Notes: generated from the sequence alone by a model not told the origin. Positions 1 to 13,701 are shown, counted from the stretch's first letter. The stretch is DNA of 64,000 bases from Epiperipatus broadwayi (GCA_028023455.1 JAQFVV010006274.1:4650001-4714000); one strand, 5' to 3'. A program made the numbers and translations.

Positions 1-600
1 CATGAAATACGTATATTGGTGATTATTTATCTTTTCAGCATATATGTGCTTGAGTGTATCAGTGATATTAGATAGAGTGGAGAGTGATGGGTCATCTGAA
101 AGTCTGTGCTCATATACCCTATATTACATATATAGACACACAGGTATATAATAAGCCTGTTTTCAGTTATTACATTATAGAGATGTCTGCCCATCCTTGC
201 ACATGTATTAAATGGATTATGTCCTGTACATGTGGGGTTCAGATTGACTTTAGGTCAACATGGGTGTGACAAGAATCTCGGCCTCAGGGTGGCCTTTGAG
301 CATTCCATCATCAGATTTTCAATTGGATGGATGGTTGAAGAGTTGGAGGGTGTAGTAGATTGGAGCCTGTCCATTAAAGTAGGAAGATTGTCTATCTTAA
401 TATATATCTGAGCACTTATAGTATATATGTGTGGGAGATGATAATCTGGACCAACTGATGATTGCTGGTTTAGCATGAAATACGAATATTGGTGATTATT
501 TATCTTTTCAGCATATATGTGCTTGAGTGTATCAGTGATATTAGATAGAGTGTAGAGTGATGGGTCATCTGAAAGTCTGTGCTCATATACCCTATATTAA
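1..600. repeat. Tandem repeat, period 473 bp, about 1.27 copies in the window
   Basis: Bases 1-127 recur almost exactly at 474-600, with substitutions such as cgtatattgg versus cgaatattgg. The window therefore starts inside a long-period tandem repeat, one full unit (1-473) followed by a partial unit. After base 600 the second copy leaves the repeat into unrelated AT-rich sequence. Short ORFs inside the unit have no recognisable protein features. It could be a satellite or a local duplication; the left end lies outside the window. Confidence 0.85.
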
Positions 601-2680
601 ATACTTGTTTTTGAAATTTTTTTTAATTAATTAAAACATATCACCTCAGATAATTTTATAAAAAGGGCTGATAACAAACTAGCTTCAGTCTGGAGAGTGA
701 TTTTAAAAAGAACAGTTTGGCTGGCAGTTTTTTAAGAGTTAGCAGAAGAACCAGCTATAAAGTTGGCTCAAGTATTTTGTGAAGAGTTGGTAACTGTAGC
801 AGAAAATAGCCATAGTAAAGCTAGCTGCAAAGATGGCTAGTATAATTATCAAGAGAACTGCCATGAGGATTTAAGAATGTAAGGAAGTAGCTGCACTACA
901 TTTCACTGGAGGAGTTTGAATTTACATGGAGGTAACGGGTCAAGATTCTTTGTAATTCATAGCCTTAAAAGTGTTTTGGAAAACAGCTTGCTGACCTGAC
1001 GTTTAAAAAATCCAAGTATATATAAGTGGAACTAACTACAGAAAGGAAAAAGCCAACCATACCTGAATTATGTTATCTTCCTGATTATGACAGTCACTAA
1101 AAAACAAACTCATCAAGAAAAATCTTCCAGCTTGCTGAAAGGCGGAGAAACGCGGATAAACGTATATACAGCTGGTGGTGAGTAGCGTTATATATGATAA
1201 GGAAGTTTTAAACAATTTCCTTAGTAAAATGACATTTTTATAACTGATAGAAATATATAAAACGATATTAGTTTAAAATCGTTTATTAAAGAAAAAACTG
1301 TTTAAAGTTATATTTATAATTTAGAAAAAAAAAAAAAACTACAAAGAAAGTTATAATTAATAATCAAAAAAAAGATTTCCAAAAATCTTTTAGACTAGGA
1401 AAAAGAAAGACATTTTAAATCAATTAACTGTCAAAAATTTGAAAATTCTTATTTTAAAGAAAAGGACTATATTCAAGATTAAATTGCCAAAATAATCTTT
1501 CATAATTTTATTGTAGCTAAATTAATGTTTCGCACGTCTGTGCAAAATTATATATAAGTGTTTCAGTAAACCTAGTATGTAAAATTTATTTCATTTAACT
1601 GAAACTTCAATCATTTATTGTATTTTATATAATTTAAGATTTTGATAATTATTTTGTAGCAAGTCAAATAGGTTATTTCACGCACACACATATGTGTGCG
1701 TATATATGTCAATTGTATTGTAAATAATAATGCGTGTCAGATAGACACTTATGTGTAAAATTTTGATCATTTTTCTAAATTAAATGTTAATTCAAACGTG
1801 TTTATTTTATATCAAGCCACATGCCTGTGTGCTGAATGGGTTTTAAATAAACCTAATTTATTAATCATGTAACTCAATGTATACTTTTCAAAATCAGAAC
1901 CCTTATAAGATCTTAAATATCATTTATTTTTTTATTGTTATTAATAAACTTTTATTTAATTGTTAAAATTGTATTCCATCATCTCTTGTTCACATACAGT
2001 AATAGAGCTTTATGTTCTCTGAGCTAGATTTCCGACACGGATAAATGGGGATGTGTTTAGTGATTTGGGCATCCAGAGATGATCATCATCATCCTGGTTG
2101 GCGGAAAAGAGGATACTCTTTAAAGCCCATGCACTATCTTTTATTTTACTTTAGTCTTATTAAAAGTTAAGTTTATAGTTGGACAGTACATTAATGGTAC
2201 TAAGTGGCCAGAGCATTGATGATGATCAGCATGTTTTAAATGTCCCAGCATTATTGTTCTATTTCTGATTATTGTGTATTTTAATGGATGGGCACTAAAC
2301 TGGTGCATCCAAGTTATCTTTATATAATTGCCCAAGCTGGCAAAGGCTCAATAGTTAGCCTGGTCTACAGAAGACCCATTTTCAATCCAGTCACAAGATG
2401 GACTGTTGATTTATTGTACTACTTTGTTTATTCCAATCAATGATGACGATGGATGGTTATTTCTGTTTAGTATTTACTTATACTGATATTTACTTTATAA
2501 TGCTGGTTGATAATAATTATGCTTATAGTTGCTCTTCTGAGTTAGCTTTTGATCTCTCAATGTTCACAGAGATTTTGATCTCATACTCTTATAATTTAAT
2601 TTTACTGGTATTGATGTTTTGCCATTACCCAGTTTCATTTTCATTTATTTTCACTTCCTGAACACCCCCATCCCGTTACA
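601..2680. other. AT-rich sequence without recognised genes
   Basis: No ORF with recognisable protein features was found on either strand. A short alternating CA/TG palindrome-like tract lies near 1681-1702. The stretch ends in ...CCCGTTACA at 2672-2680, directly before ATATAT and the start of the LTR at 2687. That ending resembles the TTACA termini of the LTRs elsewhere in this window, so the right part may be another old plus-strand LTR. No matching start was found. Confidence 0.5.
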
Positions 2681-2686
2681 ATATAT

Positions 2687-4419
2687 TGTAATGAAATTAC
2701 GGGATCTGCCAGTCATTATGGACAATATACAACATATTCAGCAAAATATACCAATAAAAGATAACACAATAATAAAAAATCTGAAACTTGAATTATTTCC
2801 GTCACTCCAAGCGAGAAAACATATAAATATAACCGATGTTATATCTGTACCTGATCGAACCTGCAACAATATGAATATTGCCACAAGGTTATCTTTCCCA
2901 ACCAGACATCTCACGGCTGCTGCACTTATTACAGGTTACAGCACTTGGTTAATTTATAAAATTTAATGGGATTATTGATACGGTACAACTATCCGCACAT
3001 GTTACTTATTACTCAAATGAAGCACTCATTAGAAACAAACCCTCCGGGTAGATTAAACTATTTGGAATGATGAAGAAAATGAGATGAGATAGATAGGATA
3101 ATCTATTAATAAATATTTACTAGAATAACATAACACAAAAAAATACATGAAACATTTAAAGGTACAATAAAAATCATTAAATCTAATGCTAAAGTTAGGT
3201 GTGTGTTTAACTCATATAAATGTCTTTAATATATTGAAATAAGTTATGAATTATAGTCTTTCTTCCAAGTATTATTTAAGAGTCTAATTTCATATCTATC
3301 TCACTAATATTTGGAATTGCAACTGCATATAATGGTATGTAAAGAGTATGTGCACGTGTTTTATATATTTGTCAATCATTTACCTAGATTTTTTTTCTTT
3401 TGATGTTGACAAATATTCTGCTGGCCATCTTTTAGAATTTCTCCACTTCTTTAGTAGAGACGGCTGTTCTTCGGCTCCGGCTTCTTTTGCATGGAATTTC
3501 TTCTCCCTATACATAGTGGCTTCACAGTACTAGAGTGTTAATGGCATGGCAGGTGGATCATCAGGCAGGCGCTACACTGGCAGTTGTTTCATGGTGAGGT
3601 GACCGTACGAGCACAGCGGGTTTGGATCAACCAGTGACCGTGATGGCCCTTAGCCACACATTCTTGAAGATTCACTCGTATAATAGATTTGTCTCATATC
3701 CATTCAAATTATGGTCAGTCTTAAACGAAGATGTCTTTTATTCAGCTTTTTTTTGTCTGCTCTCCTCAAAGGCCTACTACTCTCCTTCTTCTCCCACCAA
3801 AATCTCTCCGTTAATTAAAGTCTCTCTCCAGAATTTGTAGTTTTTTTTCACACCTTTAACTTAAAAACATTTCTTCTACAGCTTACATAAAATTTCTTTT
3901 CTTAAATTCTAATTTCATAATATTTATAACATGGGTTTTACATCCCCCCCCTTTTTTTATATAATGTTCTCATTTACACCTACAATAAAATTTCTCCTTC
4001 ATTATACACACATTCACATATGTATTTCATTTAGTCAAAATGTGTATTTTGAAGACCAGATTTTTACCTTTTATCATAATCTAGTTTCTACTTATACTTT
4101 CATTTAAAACTCTTAAATGTCACCTTTTAAAGTCATTTGATTCACCCTTTATTTCTATCTCCTTTTTACGTTTTCATCCTAAACTTAATATACGATTCTA
4201 CTATTTCTATTTTTCAAAATATAAACTTTAAAGGGTAAAAGATTAGAATCGTGTTCGATTCCATTTCCCTCTCTCTTATTTCATTACAGTAATTAATGCA
4301 TTCCTTTCTTAAGTGATTTTAACAATTTTAATTTATTTGTATATTATTTTAAAAAAAAAACTATAGTATTTAATATTAATATCAAATATATACATGTGTG
4401 ATCACAGTATGTGCGATCA
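2687..4419 (-). repeat. Element A, left LTR (3' LTR in element orientation)
   Basis: On the plus strand this starts TGTAATGAAATTACGGG and ends ATGTGCGATCA-like, so it has TG...CA ends. It matches 12217-14971 throughout, apart from the 0.9-kb transposon and the small inverted duplication found only in the right copy. On the minus strand it is preceded by an A-rich tract (4428-4420), which may be the polypurine tract. Minus-strand AATAAA signals occur around 3106-3115. Confidence 0.8.
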
Positions 4420-5244
4420 TTGTTTTTTTTACTTAAAGAATTTAATGGATTGAAAGCCATTCAATTCTTAACTTAAGTATTGTTATTATGGCACTATCAT
4501 ATCAACATACTTTTAATCTTGGTTAAGTGATGGTGAGAATCTTTCTAGAGAGGCAACCAGGCAATTACTTTCTACTCCATTGATCGCATCAGCACTACCA
4601 AACCGATTTAATCTCAGTTTATACCAAACGATAAGTGGGTTCAATTCTGCCCCTTGATGGTAAATACAGGTTTAAGTCCACAGGATATCTCTGCTACTTG
4701 ATTAACCTGTTCATACCCAACATTTCAAACCTTAATTCTGATCACTATACTGAGGTGGGTTTGATGACTGGAATTTCTCATCCAGCTAGTTCAATGAGCT
4801 TAGAATTTCTTACTGATGTCTCATTATACAAGGGGTCTTTCCCCGTATATTCTTGTTTACATTTCAGTGACTTGCAATATATAATAAATATTTAACTGGC
4901 ATTTTCGATCCAGTGAGTCTTGATATGAGAAGAGGTTCTTTATCCCTATCTTCTCTACCTACTAACATCTGGTGCACCACATAAACTCACACATGAAAAT
5001 ATAAAAGATGGATTACTATGTACTAACAGGATCCCTACTAAAATGTCTGTCCTTATACACCTCTGCCTCCATCTATGATCTCATTCACTACTTTCCCTAA
5101 ATTATTATTGGTCTCAATTTGGGTAAATAATTATTCATATGTCCTTTTAACTGGTTGGCCATTTATTGGCTCTCTCTTCCCTTATATATATATATTCTAA
5201 CCTTCCCCTCCGCCTCTATCGTCCTCTCCATTTTTTATATATAC
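4420..5244 (-). pseudogene. Degenerate coding trace near the 3' end of element A
   Basis: Read on the minus strand, 4620-4900 gives a fairly open frame broken by several stops, with a stretch like CKSLKCKQEYTGKDPLYNET. I do not recognise the protein. Its position between gag remnants and the 3' LTR would fit the end of pol or an ORF3/env. The rest, to about 5190, is low-complexity pyrimidine-rich sequence, and the interval ends at a short (AT)n run before block F1. Confidence 0.3.
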
Positions 5245-8200
5245 TGTTTAAAATTTACGGGTTCTAGCTCAGTCTAACAAATAAATAAGTGAAATATCCA
5301 GTATTAATTAAATGATTACTAGCTCTAATTTTTAAAATACAAATACGGTTATATTTTTAAAATGAATTAACAAATAATTACTATTTTCATGAGACATGGA
5401 GTGACGACACGGGGAACGAGATAGACTACATTGAGATATTATCCACATGATACTATCTCAATGGCATAAGAACACTATTCCCCCTTTTACTATACTAAAT
5501 AACTAACTTATAGTATTCTTACGACTTTCTAAGCTCTTTTCACTACAATTAAAATAATAATTATATCTTAATATGCTTTATAATAAGAATTTAGCTCGAT
5601 TAAATAAAATAAAATAAAATCAAATCTCAGGTTCATAAATTGTATTCTAACTGATTTAAAATTACGGTAGTAAACTATGAAAAGGGAATTTTATGTCATA
5701 ATTCACTACGCAGCGATTAACAATAATAAAAATAATAATAACAACAATAGTATAATATAATCTTATTTCTTCCTAAATAAAATAAATAAATAAGTACGTA
5801 CGTGGCAGTATTTTAATAATCTGACAACAGAATACGTGTGGCAACATTAGCATATATTTTAATGTAATATTGTGGCAACCAACTTATGACCAATAAATGA
5901 TATAATTATGATCTTTTAATTTCATAATATTAATAAATTCTCAAAATGATTATAACACTTTTATGTTTACCTTTTTGTGCAAAAACTATATATATCTGTT
6001 TCAATTATAAATGTATTGTGATATCATGCATCCATGTGGAGAAATAACAACGAGGACACAAAACTTTAAAATAAATTTACAACAAAGTTTATTAATAACA
6101 TAAACAAATAACAATATTTTACATTATGTACATTGGATATCCTTACTCTCTTATCACAAAATTATTTTACTAGTTTATAAAATGAAAATCAAACTTCTAT
6201 TTATTTTTCCTAGTTAACTCTTATCTTTTAAATGCTTAAGAAAATACAGTATTATTATTATTGGATTTCTTATTATGGTTATCTTGTTACAAAATGTGTT
6301 TCTCATATAATTATTATTAACACTTTGTATCCCTACTATTATTAAAATTATATTTTTAATTTTACAAAAATTACATTCGTAGTAGACTTTATACAAACAA
6401 TAAAATTCTAGTTTTATATTAGTTGTATGGAATCCCATAAATTCAAAAAACATTCTTCTACATTTGGTATTAGGTTTTATTGTTCATTATCCGATGTTTG
6501 TTAATCATAATATACTCATTTAAGCCTTACTTCGGATGATATAATTACAACCATTAACATACCATGCACAAGTATATGTTTATTACACACTATTGAATTA
6601 TTTTCTTAATAAATATGCAATATTTATTTTCTAAAATTTTTATTTAAAAAATTAAAATTTTATTATCACTTTTATAAAAAACTTTGTTTAGACTTCTCTT
6701 TAAAAATCTTATATTCATTTCCGAATTACTTTTAAACTGTATCATATGATTCTTTCTCTCTTTATGATATTTTGTACTTTCACTTTTAAAATTACACAAT
6801 TCTAAACATTCCAGCAAATAAATTATTCTTACATAAATGATAACATCTTCAATTCTATTTTATTCATTATTTCTTTGAAAATATCTTTCTGACGATGCAG
6901 ACTCACGAAACAAGGATAGCGAAGATAGATGCACAGGATCAAAATATAACTAGAATATTATCCGTCATAAACCTTGATAATAATGGCACAGTGAATTTAA
7001 AGACACTATAGAGGAGTGACCTTTGTCTGTCTACCAACCTCTATTATAGGAGTGATGCTAAAGCTATTTCTTCAGCTTTATATAACATCAAAAAGTTTAA
7101 AAATACGAAAAAACACTGTCCAAAATATATGTGTTCAGTGATAGGGCTTAGTTAGCTATACTGAAATCACACAAACTAACTATGATCCAAATACTTTACT
7201 TTTCTTATTTCTTAACAAAACATCATCTTGGTTTCCTCTACATTAGTACTACCAAGTCACTATCCGATTTTATTTCTCATGATTTTTCTATACAGTACAT
7301 CGACAAATTCCTATCTGCATTTCTAACAACAATAAAATTCATTTTATTTCAAAAACTATACCGCTGTTCTTTAAGAAAATCTTTTACTACTTTTCTCGTA
7401 TATTTATCATATACAAACTATTTTAAAATATCTGAATACTTTACAGCATGAAAGTTCAAAAGAATCACACAATTGTTCTGATAACTTATATTATTAATTA
7501 TACTTTAAATAACTTATTGCATGCATATTTAAAATTACTCCTATATCATAATATGTCAAAATGTTGTATAAAATGTGTACATAGAATTTAAACTTTCACA
7601 CATCATTCTTAATCAATAGACGATCTAAAAAAAATACATTATGCATTATAAATAAATATCAAAATTACCAAAACGATCTTTATCTTCTCGATCGTGTTCT
7701 GTAGGCTTCACCATCCCATTGATTCTTGTAGATATAAAACTTCCATACATACATTTTATTTTTAAAACAATATTTCTATCATTCTATTAAGCTATTATAT
7801 TTAATTTTTTTAATATTACTAAAATTATGTTTATATGTTTTCCCTAATCTCACATAGCATTTTATATTTAAAATAAATTAGCAAAAATATTTAAATTATA
7901 TTTACGATACTTCTTCATCAAACTTTCTTGAACTGTTCATATTAAAGCTAAAAAAAATATTTTATTTCTTCTTCAGTCACTTAATGTTCTATTTTAAGTC
8001 AAAACAATTATTACTCTGTTTAATAAATATTCATAGACGACAATCCTAGGTTTTCACAATATTGTATACAATTATTAATTCTTGATATCTCCTCTAATAT
8101 TGTCTGCTAGTCTTTTCCCACGCCTTTTACGATGCATCTGCTAGGTACTTTTTATTTAAATCTTCAATAAAATTTTCTGTTTCCATGGATCCATTTTCAT

Positions 8201-9761
8201 TAAGTAATTTAATTTTTTATATTTTTTTAATCAAGCCTTTTCTCCAATGAATACTTTACAATATTTTTCTAATTCCTCTTAGATAAAGTTTTTCGGTTCC
8301 TTTCCATAAAATACATAATAGCACTTTCATATTCTTCTTTACTTTTCTTTACTTTAAAATTCTGGAATTATATTTTTGTAATATCTCTTTTTAAAAGATA
8401 AATACTCTTTCTTCATTATACCTTTACATAATTTTTCTTTATAATAAAAACGCATATTAAATTTTCCCATAGAGAAGAATAAAATAACTTCAAAGTAGCC
8501 TTATAAAATTGTGCGTCATAATTTTTTCCTGACGGCAAGTAACTTCTCTATTAGGTTTTCATGTAGCGTCCCAATTATATTTCTCTGAGTTATAATACTA
8601 ATAAGTTTCTGGTTGAGCATAAATAAAGCTGTCTTAAGGTACTTTCCAAATATTTTTCCCTTAGTAATATTTTTAGGTATTTTTCCTTGTACTTCCATCT
8701 TTACTGTAGGCTTTTGGTTAAACTTGAATAAAATTCCCTGGTAAGATAATTTTTAAAATTAGCAATCCATGTCGAGGCAGTCAAAATATATTATATGTTA
8801 CAGAAGAACTTTTAAAATAAATACAAATTTTAAAATTTATATCACTTTTCCAGCTACGGTGTTACCAGCTAAAAAATATATTACTTTCTCTTTCACTTAC
8901 ACATTACTTCTCCCCCCGCTCTGTATAATTCTTATATCTTGTCTGCTAATTTACCTCTGTTGATTGGTGAATGACTTTTTTAGCGCGAACAAATTTACAC
9001 ATTTAGTTATATCACAGATTAGACTTTTAAAATTGAAGAATTGATGACGTAATGTCTCAAAATATTATTTAGACTATATTTTTAAATTCCATTATAGTTT
9101 TATCAGAATTATTTAAACTTTAAAAACAATTGTTAAAACAATATTTAATATTTCAACTTGTACTTTAAGGATCGATGGCAATTATATTCAGTTTCCAATT
9201 CACAAACTTTATTATTATTTTAACAAGCGTGTGTGTGAAGGTATATAATATACAGTCACGTGTTTACTAATTTTATCAAATGATTTTTTATTTACGTCTC
9301 GGTCTAAATTACCAAAACTGATATATTTTATAAAAATTTGGAAAATAATTTTAAAATTGTAGAACTAAATACAATTCTCACCATCCCAATTTATTTTAAA
9401 ATATACTCTATTAATTTTGACTATTAAATATAATTATACACTACATATAGCATTTATTTAATTTATTAGTTTTAAAATATTATACTCAAATTATTAATAT
9501 GCTTTTAACTATCTATAGCTGTATTATTTTATATGGCCAGCTTTTACAACCATGAGCAATGATATAATTAAGCTTTATTTAACTGTTTTCTTTTAAAATA
9601 ATCTATTACATTTTTAGATACCAGGTATTTTCAGCTTTAAATTGTACTATAAAATTTAATTATCCTACTATTATTTATATATCATACAAATATAACTTAA
9701 AATTTAAAATTTTTTAGTAATTGACCTTTCTACCTTATTATGACCTACAGACAAGGGCACA
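5245..9761 (-). repeat. AT-rich block F1, about 4.5 kb, probable solo long LTR
   Basis: The block starts with TG at 5245 and ends ...AAGGGCACA at 9761. It is bounded by (AT)n on the right (9762-9780) and a short AT run on the left. It is related to 50556-54790: both share 'tctcaatggcataaga' near the start, an 'atctcaggttc' segment further in and the GGGCACA terminus before (AT)n. It has no convincing ORFs. Minus-strand AATAAA signals occur in a region that resembles the LTRs of elements A and C. A solo LTR is the simplest reading, but a non-autonomous element is possible. Confidence 0.5.
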
Positions 9762-9780
9762 ATATATATATATATATATA
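9762..9780. repeat. (AT)n microsatellite at the right edge of block F1
   Basis: A perfect AT dinucleotide run of about 19 bases lies directly after the GGGCACA terminus. It fits insertion of F1 into an ATAT target inside element A. Confidence 0.9.
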
Positions 9781-9874
9781 AATCCATCTTCGTTAATCTT
9801 GATCCAGGCCATTCCAATTATTGTACCACTGAATCTATCCAATCCTTATTTTGCTATTAGGTTTTATGTAGAGT

Positions 9875-11303
9875 TTGTCTGATCCTGTGGGGCTCATATC
9901 TACTGGTTCTGGGATTTGGATTCTGATCCCTATGCTCTCTATACTCTGTCCATTCGTATGGACGCATCTTCCTGCGCTCTTGGGTTCTTCTCCGGAAAAG
10001 TCTTTGTTTTCTTCCCACCGACTTTTATTAAAATCCTATCCATTTTTCCTTACAAGTGGTTCCTTAGGAGGTAGTTTATATTCATATCCCTCATCTCTCT
10101 GGTTATCCCTAGTGCTAACCAGGGCATTGAGCAACTCAGTAATCCGATCAACTGTCTTCCTTTCCGTACTTATCAGTATCTGTTCAACATCTCTCGGGAA
10201 AACATGTCTAATCGAATTATTTGCATTTCAGATAATGGATTAGACGTAATCATTTGTAACTTTGCCACTTTACAACGAAAAAAGGTCATGAATGACTCAC
10301 CTGTTGCCTGGTGTAAAATGTTTTCTTGGAGTTCCTCACTCCAATAACTGGCCAACAAAGATTTATAATACTCAACAAAGATTTATAATACTCTGTAAAC
10401 AGCATTGGTTTAGGGAACAGTGAGTCCCATCCCACTTGTGATTCTCCCTGTAAATGACTCAGACAATGGCTATCTTGGCCTCATCGTTCATCTGTTAAAC
10501 TTGAAGTACCTTTCAAGGCTCCCCAGGTGCTACATAGGGCTCTCTCCTGGGTGTCCGGAGAAAAATTCATATTTTTAAAAATGGAACTCGATGGGATTAT
10601 CTATGTGATTTACATTGCCCATGTCTGTATATCCTATAGTGGCTCTCGGTTCAATGAATTTTATTTCTGTATTTGCGCTGTTAATTGCTGACGTCCTTAT
10701 ACTCTCTATTAATTTTGAATCTAACCTTTCTACTACTCTTACTACTTGATTTATGTCCAACTGCACATTTGCCAGCATCCTATTATTCTCTAATCTCATG
10801 ACTTCAATTTCCTCCCTTTTATCTAATTTACTCATTTCCATTTCATGCTACACTACTTCCATTCTTGGATCTAAATATGCTGACTTTCTATTTACACTCT
10901 CTGCCCTATCCAGTTCATCACACTCATATGGTTCCATGCTTTCTGGTTCATTAACTTTAATTTCCCTTTCCTGTCCATTGCCTATGTCTTGTGGGAGTTA
11001 CTCCTCATCTCTTCTATGGCTTCAGCAATTCTTTTGCTACTGTCCATTGCTATCTTCACACACCATGCCTCCACCATTATTTTATTAGTTTACTCCATTC
11101 TTTCTTCCCTGTCCTTGCATTCCTTCATAAACTGTTGTTGTTCCTTTCTCAATTGCGTGAGCATACTCATCACATTACTAAAAATCTATCCTATCTTACC
11201 TTTCTTGTTGTGTAATATCTGCTCTCTCTATCTCATTATTTTCACCCAATTCCCTCAATTCATTTACTTGGTTGTCCACTCTGGTTTGGGAGCTTGTACG
11301 CAT
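9875..11303 (-). pseudogene. gag: Element A gag, degraded
   Basis: This encoded the structural polyprotein of a gypsy element. A minus-strand ATG at 11303-11301 opens MRTSSQTR, like the MxTRS-type starts of the other gag genes here, and runs to a stop after about 36 codons. Further 3', 10841-10575 is a charged, coiled-coil-like stretch (EIEVMRLENNRMLANVQLDI). At 10358-10173 is a capsid fragment (ATGESFMTFFRCKVAKLQ) aligning with APGETLTKFFRRQVTKLR in element C gag. Stops and frameshifts separate the pieces. The 9875-10100 part encodes a basic C-terminal segment in more than one frame. Loss of function is clear, and family membership rests on similarity to element C. Confidence 0.7.
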
Positions 11304-12195
11304 AGATATATTTTAATTAACCCTTCTTAATAAATTTATAGTTTCCTCTCTACTGATTATCTTCTTTATTCTCTTATATTACGATCTGCTATATTTAATG
11401 ATTGGCATTTAGAACGCTAGCCAATTCAAACATACCTGCTCTGGTTCACCATTTTACCTACCTGCCCTAGATTCATTTAAAACTCCCTGCTATATTTCGA
11501 TGACTACCCTCTGCTCCACTATATATATAAACTATTAATTATTCTACTTCACTAAATGACACACATATATTTTTCATATTCTAACTTAGCTTGACTTAAA
11601 CACTATAATTATTCCTACTCCGTTAATGATTTATGTATAATTTCATTCTATTCCATTTGTATTCCAAACAACACGCATTTCTGATATATTTTCTAACGCT
11701 GTTTATAATTTGTCGATCACATTATTGCTACAACTATTTTAAAATCGCACACATATACATTTTCTCCTACTTAACTGACATACTTCGTTACACTATCTTT
11801 ATTATTTATAGATAAAACCTTCCTGAAACTTTCTTAATTCTATTTGACTTAAATATCTTATATTTCTTTAACCGCAATTATATCTGGATAATATGTCTCT
11901 GATCGTTACCCTTATATATTTGAATAATTCTTTTCTTAAATTAAATACACCACAACAAAACTTCAAAAGATTTCTTGATATTAAAATTTCCCCCCTTTCT
12001 CTCTTTCTACACATTTGACATAGAAATACATATATCAAGTATTATAATGTGCAGAAAAAAATCTATCCCCCTCGTCTTCGCTCCTCACCACTCTGATTTA
12101 TTAAAACTAATTTTATATATATCTTTTTTATTCTTAAATATTTACTTTATTTACAAAATTTACCCAACACATGATTACCAATTGTATAGCAACAC

Positions 12196-12213
12196 ATCCC
12201 AGACTGGCCCCCA
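12196..12213 (-). promoter_or_regulatory. Element A primer binding site, tRNA-Pro-like
   Basis: On the minus strand, four bases inside the LTR boundary, the 18-mer TGGGGGCCAGTCTGGGAT begins. The tRNA-Pro primer site used by many retroelements is TGGGGGCTCGTCCGGGAT; the match here is 15 of 18. Its position next to the 5' LTR is what a primer site requires. Confidence 0.75.
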
Positions 12214-12800
12214 AAATGTAATGGAATTACGGGATCTGTTGGTCATTCCAAACAATATACAACATATTCAACAAAATATACCAATAAAGGATAACAACAC
12301 AATAAAAAATCTGAAACTTGAATTATTTCCGTTACTCCAAGCGAGAGAACATATAAATATAACCGAAGTTATATCCGTATCTGATCGAACCTGTAACAAT
12401 ATAAATATTGCCACAAGGTTATCTTTCCCTACCAGACGTCTCTCAGCAGCTGCACTTATTAAAGAGTTATAGCACTTGATTAATTTATAAAATTTAATGG
12501 GATTATTAATACTGTACAACTATCCGCACATGTTACTTACTACTCAAATGAAGCACTCATTAGAAACAAACCCTCCAAATAGATTAAACTATTTGGCATA
12601 GTGACGAAAATGAGACAAGACAGATAGGATAATCTATTAATAAATATTTACTAGAGTAACATGAACACAAAAAATTACATAAAACATTTAAAGGTACAAT
12701 AAAAATCATTAAATCTAATGCTACAGTTAGGTGTGTTTAAATCATATGAATGTATTTAATATATTGAAATAAGTTAACTATAATCTTTAGTCGAAGTATA

Positions 12801-13701
12801 CCTGAGTCTCATTTTACGTGATAGATAGGTTCCTCAGAAAACACACGCAAACGAAATTGCGCAAAAATAGACGTAACTTACCTTGAAAAAGGGGGGAAAC
12901 GGATTGTGATTTTTCAAATATTGCATAAAAGCAAAGCACCAACATAAAATTACTTTAAAATTCGTGCAAAAAAAAAATAAGGAAATAAAATATGACTAAT
13001 AAAAAATTTCAAATTTGAAAAAAATTGATAGAAGACAAACCTTTTTTAACTATAATATTTAATTTTATTCAAAACAATATATTTTTATGCATAATTTACA
13101 GTAATTTATATTTTTATACACATTTTAATTATTGCTATTTGCCATTAAACAGGTTCGTTTGCAAACTGGTAAAAAATCAGATTCTTCACAAAAGGAAATA
13201 CAATTAGCGCCAACATCACTCTCATGTTGTGTTAATGGTTTTCTGGTGACAATGTAAATTAAATTCTTATTTTTGTCTTCAATTTTAATTGTGCCCACTG
13301 CTATTACTCACCTTTTAAAAATAATCTTGCGGACACTAAATGATTAATAATTGATTATGTTCTTTTTTAAAAAGCAAAAACAGAATGTGATTTAAAATGC
13401 AAAATTAACATGCACAATGTTTGAACAAATTTACATTATAATCTTGTAAAATTTAATGTGTGTATACATAAAATGTGGGAATCATGATTTTAATTCATTA
13501 TTGCATAAAATCTTACTATTATAAAGCACTGAAGATGAAAGTCGAATTCCAATAATGTGCTATTACTTTCAATATGACATAAGTGCGCGAAATTTATTAT
13601 TTAAAGTAATAGCGCATTATCGGAGTTTGACTTCCAGAAAAACGTGAATCGTGTAACTTCAAAATCGTGTTAAATAAATCTGCGTAAAAAAGAGACCCAG
13701 G
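12801..13701. mobile_element. 901-bp TIR transposon without an ORF (MITE-like), inside element A LTR
   Basis: The insertion is shown by comparison with the uninterrupted left LTR, where 'caagtattatttaag' is continuous. Its ends are inverted repeats: CCTGAGTCTCATTTTACG at 12801-12818 and, on the other strand from 13701, CCTGGGTCTCTTTTTTACG. It has no transposase-like ORF. An internal inverted repeat of about 33 bp lies at about 13535-13636. The target duplication is not clean (flanks tata / ttta), so I do not assign a superfamily. Confidence 0.75.
13535..13636. repeat. Imperfect 33-bp inverted repeat (hairpin) in the TIR transposon
   Basis: The arm containing AATAATGTGCTATTACTTT at about 13547-13570 pairs with AAAGTAATAGCGCATTAT at about 13604-13621. 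The pairing extends outward through gaaagtcgaa / ttgacttcc with a few mismatches. Confidence 0.7.

Noticed and set aside
2340-2400. tRNA-like stretch (TTAGCCTGG ... TTTTCAATCC) considered as a SINE
   Set aside because: The boxes are too close and both are poor matches.
4635-4895. 86-codon plus-strand ORF inside element A
   Set aside because: It is opposite to the element, and the minus strand over the same bases looks more protein-like, so it is probably a shadow.
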